Below are positions 1 to 8,476 of a stretch of DNA of 21,587 nt, one piece after another. The notes below the pieces were generated by a model, which saw nothing but the letters and a program-made list of their open reading frames with translations, searched no databases and was not told where the DNA came from. The DNA is from Polyrhizophydium stewartii. Taxonomy: Eukaryota > Chytridiomycota > Chytridiomycetes > Rhizophydiales. The position numbers were made by a program, and so were the translations under genes. The stretch covers positions 1-21,587 of the forward strand of contig JADGIZ010000172.1 of NCBI GenBank assembly GCA_027604665.1. The letters run 5' to 3'. The first letter of the stretch is position 1, and each line of letters begins with the position of its first letter.

Positions 1-1708
1 GCCCGCGACCGCCGCGGCCCGCAGTCGCCGCCGCCGCGCTCGCCGTCGCCGCCGCCGCTGCACCAGCCGCAGCCGCAGCCGCAGCCGCAGCCGCAGCCGC
101 AGCCGCAGCAGCAGCAGCAGCAGCAGCAGCAACCGCAGCAGCAGCAGGCGGCCGCCGGCCGCGGCATCTTCGGCGCGCTGGGCGGCCTGCTCGGCTTCCA
201 GGACGCCGCGCCAAAGCCCGCCACGCCCGCCACGCCGGCGTCGCCCGCCCCCGAGCCGCCTGCCGCCGCAGCCCCGTCGCCGCGCCAGGACCTGCCCGAC
301 CCGCGGGCCCGCCCAGACCCGCGCGCTGGCCCGCGCGACCGCGACGCCGAGCCATACTCGTCCCGCGACCGCCACGACCGCCAGGACCGCGCCGACCGCT
401 TCGACCGCCCCGAGCGCACGGAGCGTGACGACCGCGCCGGCCGCACGGACCGCCAGGACCGCCGCGATCCCGCCGCATACAGAGACCCCCGTGATGCGCC
501 GAGGGACATGCCGAGGGACATGCCGCGGGACATGCCGAGGGATCCCCGCGATGCACCGAGGGACGTGCCCAGAGATCCCCGCGATGCGCCGAGAGACCGT
601 CCCCGAGACGTGCCCAGAGACCCGTCGCGCGAGTTCGGCCCCGTCGGCGGCCCGCCCCAGTTCTCCCAGCCTGCCGCAAGCTACCCCTCGCCCGCGCCGT
701 CGGCCGCGCCAAAGTACACGTGCGGCGACTGCGGAAACCCCATCGACGATCTGCGCGACGCTTTTGAGATCGAGATCATCGGCACCTGGTTCCACGCCGA
801 CTGCTTCAAGTGCTCCGTCTGCCGCTCCGTCTTCTCCGACGACCTGCCCTACGTGCCGCACCTCGGAAAGGCCTTTTGCGAGGCGGACTACGAACGCCTG
901 TTCCTCGAGACCTGCGCTGCATGGTGAGCCTCGCCCGCACTGCCCCGCACTGCCCCGCACTGACCTCGCGCGACCGTCACACAGCAAAAAGCCAATCACC
1001 GACGGCAAGATCGCCCGGGCTCTCGGCCGCAGCTTCCACGAGCGCCATCTGCGCTGCCGCGAGTGCAAGCGCCGTATCGAGCCCGGCCGCCACTTTGAGT
1101 TCAAGGGCCGCATCTACTGCCAGGAGGACTACCACCGCCTCGCCCCACCAGAGTGCGCCGCATGCAGGCGGCCCATCCAGGGCGACAGCATCCAAGCCCT
1201 TGGCTCCGTCTACCACCGCGAGTGCTTCAACTGCACCCTTTGCCACATGCCCTTTCCAAACAAAAAGTTTTTCGCTTTCGAGTCAAAGCCATACTGCAAG
1301 ATCCACTACCACGAGATGAACAACTCGCTCTGCGGCACCTGCTCAGAGCCCATCGAAGGTAATCGTTGGGTCTCTCGCGTCGCAGGCATCTTGCTGTTCT
1401 CTTGGACACGCACAACGAGCTCCCCTTATCTCGCCCCCTCTGTTTCCACGCGATCTCCGACCCAATCAGCCAGAACCGCTGACACACATCCCCCACATTC
1501 CGCAGGACCGTGCGTCGACGTCACCGACCTCGGCCGTAGATTCCACCCGCCGTGCTGGTGCTGCGCCCACTGCAACCGCCCGCTCGACGGCGTCTACTAT
1601 GCATACGCGGGCCGCGCCTACTGCGAGGCCGACATTGGCAGGGTCTACCGCCCGGAGCGCGGCCGCCAGGCGCCCACGAAGCGCCGCACCATGATCTCGT
1701 ACGTCTAA
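1..1708 (+). CDS. Four-LIM-domain protein, paxillin-like (5' end outside window)
   Basis: Exons read as 1-923, 985-1358 and 1506-1708; frame 1 is open from the first base, so the true start lies upstream. The 499 residues seen begin with a disordered Pro/Gln/Arg/Asp-rich half: a PQ and polyQ run, then repeated P-R-D units at about residues 161-213. Four tandem zinc-binding LIM domains follow, with first CxxC pairs near residues 241, 305, 365 and 424. The last Cys of LIM1's CAAC linker is rebuilt across intron 1, and LIM4 is split by intron 2. LIM3-LIM4 carries YHEMNNSLCGTC, close to the paxillin spacing YHE-x4-LC-x2-C. Tandem C-terminal LIMs after a disordered N-terminus fit the paxillin/Hic-5/Pxl1 group, which scaffold actin-linked adhesion or septum sites. 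LD motifs are not visible in the part present, so the paxillin link is inferred from LIM layout. Both introns carry CTGAC near the 3' end. Confidence 0.85.
   Translation, partial: PATAAARSRRRRARRRRRRCTSRSRSRSRSRSRSRSSSSSSSSNRSSSRRPPAAASSARWAACSASRTPRQSPPRPPRRRRPPPSRLPPQPRRRARTCPTRGPAQTRALARATATPSHTRPATATTARTAPTASTAPSARSVTTAPAARTARTAAIPPHTETPVMRRGTCRGTCRGTCRGIPAMHRGTCPEIPAMRRETVPETCPETRRASSAPSAARPSSPSLPQATPRPRRRPRQSTRAATAETPSTICATLLRSRSSAPGSTPTASSAPSAAPSSPTTCPTCRTSERPFARRTTNACSSRPALHGEPRPHCPALPRTDLARPSHSKKPITDGKIARALGRSFHERHLRCRECKRRIEPGRHFEFKGRIYCQEDYHRLAPPECAACRRPIQGDSIQALGSVYHRECFNCTLCHMPFPNKKFFAFESKPYCKIHYHEMNNSLCGTCSEPIEGNRWVSRVAGILLFSWTRTTSSPYLAPSVSTRSPTQSARTADTHPPHSAGPCVDVTDLGRRFHPPCWCCAHCNRPLDGVYYAYAGRAYCEADIGRVYRPERGRQAPTKRRTMISYV
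61..150 (+). repeat. CCGCAG then CAG repeat encoding a PQ/polyQ tract
   Basis: Tandem CCGCAG units turn into a CAG run, interrupted by CAACCG, in the reading frame of the LIM protein. It encodes alternating Pro-Gln and then polyglutamine. Such tracts are length-variable by slippage. Confidence 0.9.
484..640 (+). repeat. P-R-D coding repeat in the LIM protein linker
   Basis: Imperfect 12- to 15-nt units such as ATGCCGAGGGAC encode repeated M-P-R-D, A-P-R-D and V-P-R-D tetrapeptides. This forms an extended alternating-charge segment just before the first LIM domain. The preceding residues (about 95-160) are also R/D-rich but less regular. Confidence 0.85.
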
Positions 1709-2112
1709 ACCCAGCCGTGTCTCCCTGCCGTCCAGCTTGTCCTTGCGACTTCTTGGTTTCATCCCCCGTTCGTGCCGCCCGCTCGGCCCTTTGTGTGATT
1801 GCCGCATCTCTTCTCTCTTTCCACCTTCCAATGCCCCACATCCTCTCTTTTCTGGATGATCCCGACGGGCTTTCCCTGTGCTCAAAACGGCACACGGCGC
1901 CCGCTGGCCCACTTCGCCTGATAAACACCCCACGCACGCGAGCACCCTGGAAAGCAAAAGGCGTTGTATTCGACAACCCTCTTCACACGTGCGTGATCAC
2001 GAGAGGACGAGTTCGTGATATTAGTAAGGAGTGTGTGCGTGGTAAAATAGAAACGGTGAAAGGTGTTCCCGTGAGTGGGAGTGAGAGGCCCGCTTGAACG
2101 GCAACGGCGCCT
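1709..2112. other. Intergenic, convergent 3' ends
   Basis: 404 nt between the stop of the LIM gene and the stop of SNU13 on the other strand. It is less GC-rich than the flanking coding sequence and should hold both 3' UTRs. No canonical AATAAA was seen on either strand, and no convincing ORF or RNA gene. Confidence 0.6.
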
Positions 2113-2884
2113 TCAAATCAGCAGCTTCTCAATCTCGTTCTTGATCGCCTGGATCTGCGACAGCAGCTCCGAGCCGTCGTTGGTCGTGACCGACGCCGCC
2201 ACCACGGGGCGCGACACGCCGCACGCACGGCCGAGCGCCGTCTTGGACGGGACAAACACGTACGGCACGTTCTGCGATTCATCGATGCCGCGGCGCACGG
2301 TGTCAGCAACAATCTTGGGCCGAGAGCAGCAGGTTGGCGGCATTGTGCGTTACCTTGTCCTCGCACAGCAGCGGCAGGTGCAGCAGGATCTCGAGCGGCT
2401 CCGTGTCGGCGGCCATGACAATGAACTCGGAGATACCGCGGTTCAGCGTCTTGGTGGCTGCAAGCGGGCATCGTGTCCGTCGGTCGTCAGCATTTCATAT
2501 CGCCGAGAAAGAAAAAAAAGAATCAAGAAGAAAAAACGAAAGTGCCTCGAGCACCAGCAGGCGGAGCGGCCGGCGGCACGGCGCGGCACGCTGGGCTGCT
2601 GCGCAACGTCTGCAGCGGCAGCTGCAAGCGGCCAGAGCATGCACGCGCATGCGCCGCCGCCTTGAAGCCCGCCCTCGCGCCAGCCGCCGTCCTGCCCGCT
2701 TGGTGCTGCGCGCTCGCCAGACTCCGCGGCAGCCACACGGCGCGCACCACACGGCGTGCAGCGCACCTTCGTTGGCGCCCTTCTTCAGCTGCTTGTAGTG
2801 CGACGCCTGCTGCACCAGGTCAATGATCTTGTTCGACAGCTGCGCGCCGGCGAGCGGGAAGGCCTTGGGGTTGGGCGCCGACAT
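2113..2884 (-). CDS. SNU13: SNU13 / 15.5K (NHP2L1) kink-turn RNA-binding protein
   Basis: Exons on the minus strand are 2884-2767, 2457-2354 and 2271-2113, giving 126 residues, the normal family size. This L7Ae-family protein binds kink-turns in U4 snRNA and box C/D snoRNAs, nucleating U4/U6.U5 tri-snRNP and methylation snoRNP assembly in the nucleus. The sequence matches along its length: NPKAFPLA at the start, [44 protein letters not shown], and the RACGVSRPV signature. Kink-turn contacts known for human 15.5K (Asn40, Glu41, Lys44) correspond to Asn38, Glu39 and Lys42. Intron 1 (2766-2458, 309 nt) ends with a strong pyrimidine tract and a TGCTGAC branch site; intron 2 (2353-2272) also has TGCTGAC. 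I looked for a box C/D snoRNA in intron 1 and saw none. The gene is divergent from the branching enzyme, with 281 nt between start codons. Confidence 0.96.
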
Positions 2885-3165
2885 GCTGGTGTTTCGTTGT
2901 CCCGGCTCAAAACGCGGGATTGCTGGTTTTGTGGATCCTGTCAGGCCAATGAATGCATGACTGGCGCGAAATCGAGATGATGATGGGTCGGCCTGGGGTG
3001 CGGGCCGGCCGGCAGGTGGGCGGGTGGGCTGCCCCCGTGCCCTTGCTGAGCCTGCGTGGCTCTCAGCCGCCGGATCACCGCGATCTGCCCCGTGCGGCCG
3101 CCCCGGATCCGCCGCCGCCCAGGTCCGATGGCATCCGCCTTCCCGCGCTTGGCCTTGAATCGCCA
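2885..3165. promoter_or_regulatory. Shared divergent upstream region of SNU13 and branching enzyme
   Basis: 281 nt between two divergent start codons must hold both 5' UTRs and promoters. I see no clear TATA box or other recognised motif. The branching-enzyme frame stays open upstream to about 2953, but without family similarity, so I treat that part as 5' UTR. Confidence 0.5.
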
Positions 3166-6100
3166 ATGTCGACCGCCGCGACGCCCGCTCCCTCGCCCGT
3201 CGAGCAGCTGCTTGTCGACGATCCGTACCTGCGCGAGCACCAAGGCTCGCTCGAGCACAGGTGCGTCGGCCCCGCTGCCCGTCGCGGGCCGCTGCTGGCG
3301 GCCTGCAGCCCCACCGCACCCCGCATCGCCACCAACCGGCCGGCTGACTCACTGCCGACTGCGACGTCGTCGACCGCTCCTGGTCTGCGTCTGCGTCTGC
3401 GCCTGCGCCTGCGCCTGCGCTCGCTGGCCCGCACGGCCGCTATGGGGTGGCCATCGCGCGCCAGGTACGGCCTGTTCTCCAAGGCGCTTGCCCACATCGA
3501 GCAGACCGAGGGCGGCCTCGAGGCCTTTGCGCTCGGCCACACCCGCTTTGGCTTCTCGGTGTCGCCCGCCGCCATCACCTACCGCGAGTGGGCTCCCGGC
3601 GCCGCCGCCGCCTCGCTCGTCGGCGACTTTAGTGCGTGCCGCTGCCCGCTCGGCCCACCCCTGTCCGCCTGCCCGCCAATCCGCCCATCCATCTGTCCAT
3701 CTGCCTGCCGTCCAGTCCCGCCTTCGAGCGGTGGAACTCGCCCGGACCCGCCGCTGACCGCACGATCTGGCACCGATCGCCGCTGCGCCGCCGCGCCGCC
3801 TGTGCCCACCACCCGCCGCGCCTGCGCCCGCACGCCTGCTGGCTCGCCGGACCCCCTGCGCCGCGCAGACGGATGGAACCGCGACTCACACCCCATGAAG
3901 CGCGACGACTTTGGTGTCTGGGAGATTGTCATCCCGCACGCCGCCGACGGCACGCCCGCGATTCCCCACAACTCCAAAGTCAAGGTGGGCCACGCTGCTG
4001 TCGCTTTCTCGACACACACACGCTCTCTGATCGCGTGGGGTCGGCCGCGTGCACCAGCACACAAGCATGCATCTGACGCTTGTCTTGGCCGCAGATCTCA
4101 ATGGTCAAGCCCAACGGCGAGCGCATCGAACGCATCCCCGCCTGGATCCGCCGCGCAACACAAGACCTCTCCGTCAGTCCTGTGTACGACGCCGTCTTTT
4201 GGAACCCGCCGCACAAGTACGTGTTTCGCCACAAGCGGCCCGCAAAGCCGTCCTCGCTGGTCATTTACGAGGCGCACGGTGGGTGCACGTCAACGGCTTC
4301 TCCGCCGCCCTCAATCGTCCTCCGTCCCTTGTTGCCATGGATCCGCCCCGCCTGTCGCACACGGATCGGCATCGATCTGTGCCGATCCGCGTGGATTTGT
4401 GACCGGATACGTGCACGTGCAGATTGCTGACATGCATGTGGATTGTGGACGTATCGGCACGCGTTGCGCCGGCGCAGTCGGCATCGCCTCGCCCGAACCT
4501 CGTGTCGCGACGTACAAGGAGTTCACCAAGAACGTGCTTCCCCGGATCGTCGATCTTGGGTACAACACCATCCAACTCATGGCCATCATGGAGCACCCGT
4601 ACTACGCAAGTTTCGGGTACCAGGTCACCAACTTTTTTGCGCCGACGAGCCGCTGCGGTGTGTTTGTTGTGCCTTGTCCCTCTCGGATCATTTGCTGGTG
4701 CTGCTGATGTTGTGGTTTTCTCGCCGGCCGGGATCTGACAATGGAATCACGCAGGCACACCCGAGGACCTCATGGAGCTGATCGACACAGCCCACTCGCA
4801 CGGCATCGTCGTGCTTCTGGACGTTGTGCACTCTCACGCGTCGGACAATGTGCTCGACGGCATCAACCAGTTTGACGGCACGGACCACCACTACTTCCAC
4901 GAGGGCGGCCGCGGACGCCACGACCTGTGGGGCAGCCGCCTGTTCAACTACGGGCACCACGAGGTGCTGCGCTTCCTGCTGTCCAATGTGCGCTACTGGA
5001 TGGACGAGTACGGGTTTGACGGGTTCCGCTTTGACGGCGTCACGAGCATGCTGTATCTGCACCACGGCATCGGCACGGGCTTCAGCGGCAACTATCACGA
5101 GTATTTTGGCAGTCAGGTTGATCTCGAGGCCGTGGTTTATCTCATGCTGGCCAACCACCTTGTGCACAAGCTGTACCCGAACGCCATCACCATTGCCGAG
5201 GGTGGGTGGATCCTGTGGTTGATGTGGTTTCGAGGGTGTGATACTGCTGCACGATGTGGTTGCTGACATCTGTCGTGCCACGGTTCTGCGCTGGTCATGG
5301 TGCCGCTGTTGCGGGATGCAAGACGTCTCGGGCATGCCCACGCTCTGCCGCCCGACGAGTGAAGGCGGCGTTGGCTTTGACTACCGCCTCAGCATGGCCG
5401 TGCCGGACATGTGGATCAAGATCCTCAAGGAGAAGCGCGACGACGAGTGGGACATGGGCAACATTACGTTCACACTCACCAACCGCCGCTGGAAGGTGCG
5501 CGGGTCTCCACTTGTCTTTGTGCTTGCCCGGCTGATCGAGGCTGACCACAAATCGGGTCGGGCTCGTGGATCGAGCAGGAGCCCGCCATTGCGTATACCG
5601 AGAGCCACGACCAGGCCCTCGTCGGCGACAAGACCATCGCCTTTTGGCTTATGGACAAGGAGATGTACGAGTTCATGTCGGATCTCATGCCGCTGACGCC
5701 GATTATTGACCGTGGCATCGCGCTGCACAAGATGATCCGGTGAGGCGGACGTGTGCGGTGGTGCGATCGCGACACGCAGTCGCTGACTCTGATCCGCTTC
5801 CGCTGCGCAAGCATGATCACGTTTGCCCTTGGCGGCGAAGGGTATCTGACCTTTATGGGCAACGAATTTGGCCACCCCGAGTGGCTCGTGAGTCGCGCGT
5901 GCATGGCGATGCTGCTGCTGTCGAGGAAGCACGTGTGTTGACGATCAAGCGGCCGCAGGACTTTCCGCGCCAGGGCAACAACAGCAGCTTCCACTACGCG
6001 CGCCGGCAGTACAACCTTGTCGACGACCACCTGCTGCGCTTCAAGTACCTCAACAACTGGGAGCGCGCCATGAACCACCTCGTCAAGCAGTACGACTGGC

Positions 6101-6537
6101 TGTCGAGCGGACAGGCACGTCTCGCGCCACCTTCGCCGAGTGATGCCGTCTCCCCAGCCTATGCATCAATCTCTACCGCGCCGTCCCTTGCCCCCGCATC
6201 CGCGTCCGCGTCAGAAGCCGCTGACGCCGTGTGCCTGCGACAACAGTACGTCAGCCTCAAGCACGAGGGCGACAAGATCATTGTGTTTGAGCGCGGCGAT
6301 CTGCTGTGGATCTTCAACTTCCACCCGACGCAGAGCTTCACGGACTACCGCGTCGGCACGGCGTGGGGCACGCGCCACTCTGTTGCGCTCGACTCGGACA
6401 GCAAGCTGTATGGCGGCCACGAGCGGATCGACACCAAGGGCGAGTACTTCCCCACCAAGGAGGCGTGGAACGAGCGGCCGTTCTGGATCCAGGTGTACAT
6501 CCCGTGCCGGACTGTGCTGATCCTCAAGCACGACTGA
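3166..6537 (+). CDS. GLC3: 1,4-alpha-glucan (glycogen) branching enzyme
   Basis: Eleven exons: 3166-3260, 3465-3631, 3869-3984, 4095-4278, 4478-4657, 4755-5201, 5323-5495, 5579-5739, 5812-5887, 5959-6114, 6247-6537. They join to 681 residues (human GBE1 is 702). The GH13 enzyme cleaves alpha-1,4 chains and re-attaches them by alpha-1,6 links during cytosolic glycogen synthesis. Order: N-terminal region (DDPYLREH), CBM48 with GDFNGWN split across intron 2, then the catalytic barrel. Region I is DVVHSHAS near residue 270; the nucleophile is Asp341 in FRFDGVTSM; the acid/base is Glu396 in ITIAEDVSG; the third acid is Asp465 in [10 protein letters not shown]. All four regions keep a constant 16-residue offset from the human enzyme. 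The start is the Met that matches the family N-terminus. Intron 10 (6115-6246) appears to be GC-AG and is stop-free. Nine of ten introns contain CTGAC; intron 9 has TTGAC. A usual SRYG is SRCG here. Confidence 0.95.
3385..3425 (+). repeat. CTGCGY simple repeat in branching-enzyme intron 1
   Basis: Seven or so tandem 6-nt units of CTGCGT/CTGCGC lie inside intron 1 (3261-3464), 3' of the CTGAC motif at about 3345. No function is evident. Confidence 0.7.
6115..6246 (+). other. Probable GC-AG intron 10 of the branching enzyme, in-frame and stop-free
   Basis: Homology needs SSGQ at 6114 to join YVSLKHEG at 6247. The exon ends CAG and the next bases are GCACGT; the acceptor is AACAG with CGCTGACG about 25 nt before it. 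The nearest GT donors (6119, 6140) would break the frame; a GT at 6148 keeps frame but leaves 11 unconserved residues. The interval is 132 nt, 44 codons with no stop, so retention would add an Ala/Ser/Pro-rich loop. Confidence 0.75.
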
Positions 6538-6729
6538 GGCCGGGTGTGATCCCCCCCTCCACCGACACACCTGATCCCCTCTGACCGCCAGCGCCTCTCC
6601 CGCCCGCACGATCCGCTCGAGCCTTGAGCCCGCATGTCCGCCCGATCCAGCGGGCCGGCGGGGTCCTTCGCAATGAAATCCGCGGCGTGAGCCCGTCGCC
6701 CGTGCTTGCCCGCAACCCGCACAAGTCAT
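6538..6729 (+). promoter_or_regulatory. Short intergenic region upstream of the ABHD13-like gene
   Basis: 192 nt separate the branching-enzyme stop from the next start codon on the same strand. It must contain the 3' UTR of the first gene and the promoter of the second. No AATAAA or TATA element was recognised. Confidence 0.4.
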
Positions 6730-8263
6730 ATGGGCGTCGTCGACACAGTCGCCTGGCTCGCCCGCGCGGCCGTGTACACGGCCGTCGTCGGCGCCATTGG
6801 CGTGCTCGGCATGGTGTACATGTACCAGAACTCGCTCATCTGTGCGTGGCCCCCCGCGCCAGCTTCGGGCTCGGACTCCCGCCCCCGTGTCGGCCGGCGA
6901 CATCATCGGCCGCGGATGGCTGACACCGTAAGGATATCCGCACCCTCCTTTCGACTCGCTGCGCCTCACCCGGTGCCCCCGCTGCCGCTGCCGCTACGGC
7001 CGCCGTGGATACCGCTGCCCGCATCGCTGCCCGCACCGGGGCCTGCACCCAGACCCTGCTTCGTTCCCGGCCGGATCGCGGGACCACGTGCCGACCCCGG
7101 ACCAGTTCGGCATGCCCGACTTCGAGGCCGTGACGCTGCGCACCCCGGACGGCGTCGACATCACGGGATACCTCATCCGCCGGCCACGCTTTGGCGGCGC
7201 CGGTGGTCGGGACGCTGCGGCCGGCCCGCTTGCGAACGTCACGCTGCTGTATCTACACGCCAACGCGGGCAACATGGTGCGACTTCGAGTGTCTCTGCGT
7301 CTCGCTTTCACCTGCCTCCTGACTGCCATTCCTCTCTGGTCTCCTTGCGGCCTTCTTCGAACGTCGTTAGTCTGTTTTGTGGACTTGCCGTGCGCTGACG
7401 TTGATCTGCTCTCGATGGCATTGACCGCGAATACGATGGCGATGATGCATGCAGGGACACCGGCTGCCGATCGCACAGCGGTTCTACCACCAGCTCGACT
7501 GCAACGTGTTCATGCTGTCGTACCGCGGGTGAGCCCCATCCACATGCCCTTCTTGTCCACCAGCCGGGCCCACGTGTGCTCACCTCGTTCGGACACGATC
7601 TCTTTCCCGGCTACCGCGATCCCAATATATGCGGTGCTGCGAAACAGATACGGCCTCAGCCAAGGTTCGCCGAACGAGGTCGGCCTCAAGATCGACGCCC
7701 AGACGGCCCTCGACTACATCCTTGCGCACGAGCAGCTCAAAAATACCAGGGTCCTTGTGTTTGGGCAGAGCATTGGCGGTGCTGTGGCGATCCACCTGGC
7801 GTCCAAGAACAGCGAGCGCATCGCTGGCTTGATGATCGAGAACACGTTCCTGAGCTTGGTGCGCTTTGTGCATGTGTGCATGCATGCGTGTGCTTGCGCG
7901 CGGGCTGACACGTTCTTGCCTTGTCACATTGTCCTCAAACTCCAGCGCAAACTCATCCCGCAGGTCATCAAGCTGTTTAGGCCCTTCACCTTCCTGTGCC
8001 ACCAGATTTGGGACTCGGAGAAGCACATTGCGTCGGTCACCAACATCCCCGTGCTCTTCCTCAGCAGCAAAAAGGACGAGCTCATCCCGCAGACGCACAT
8101 GATCAAGCTGCACGCCGCTCTACGCAAGGCGCGCGCCGATGCAGGCGGACCTGCTGATAACATCGACTTTGTAGAGTTCCCCCTCGGCCAACACAACGAC
8201 ACGTGCCTGCAGCCGGGGTACTTTGATGCGGCAGAGAGGTTTTGGCGCAAGTATCTCAATTGA
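6730..8263 (+). CDS. ABHD13/Bem46-family alpha/beta hydrolase
   Basis: Five exons, 6730-6841, 7053-7276, 7455-7528, 7648-7858 and 7946-8263, give 312 residues (human ABHD13 is 337). The N-terminus has one hydrophobic segment, about residues 8-30 (AVYTAVVGAIGVLGMVYMY), typical of the single-pass anchor in this family. Next come LIYPASFP (joined over intron 1), the HANAGNMGHRLP oxyanion region (family HGNAGN), SYRGYG, the nucleophile elbow FGQSIGG with Ser178, IENTFLSL, Asp251 in KKDELIP and His290 in GQHNDT. The catalytic triad is therefore intact. The family comprises membrane-bound serine hydrolases; substrates are poorly defined, and the fungal Bem46 members are linked to polarity and ER membranes. 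The start is the first Met before the membrane segment. Introns 2 and 4 have CTGAC near the acceptor; in intron 1 the only CTGAC is far upstream, and intron 3 has none. Its 3' end faces the SMG6-like gene. Confidence 0.92.
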
Positions 8264-8412
8264 GGCAGGCATGTGCGATACTCCCGGCGGCCTTTTGGCA
8301 CACTCAAAGTCACGCGGGAGGGGTTGGGCGGTGGACAGACGCGAGCGCGTACACATACACACAATGCACGCGAGGCACCCGCAGACATGGTCTCATTTCA
8401 CAAAAGTCCGTG

Positions 8413-8418
8413 AATAAA
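8413..8418 (+). terminator. Polyadenylation signal AATAAA
   Basis: A canonical AATAAA hexamer lies 150 nt past the stop of the ABHD13-like gene, in the 213-nt gap before the stop of the convergent SMG6-like gene. It is the clearest poly(A) signal in the window. Confidence 0.55.
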
Positions 8419-8476
8419 CTCGGTCCACCAAAAACAAGTCGAGCATACACGCAAAACAGGTCCAGAGTCAAGGCAG

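Noticed and set aside
2458..2766. Box C/D snoRNA inside SNU13 intron 1
   Set aside because: No RTGATGA box C paired with a terminal CTGA box D and flanking stem was found. The one CTGA is the likely branch site.
2953..3165. Upstream extension of the branching-enzyme frame
   Set aside because: The frame is open, but the sequence shows no family similarity, and the Met at 3166 matches the normal N-terminal distance to DDPYL.
3385..3425. Short regularly spaced repeats considered as an array element
   Set aside because: These are directly tandem 6-nt simple repeats without spacers inside an intron, not a CRISPR-like structure.
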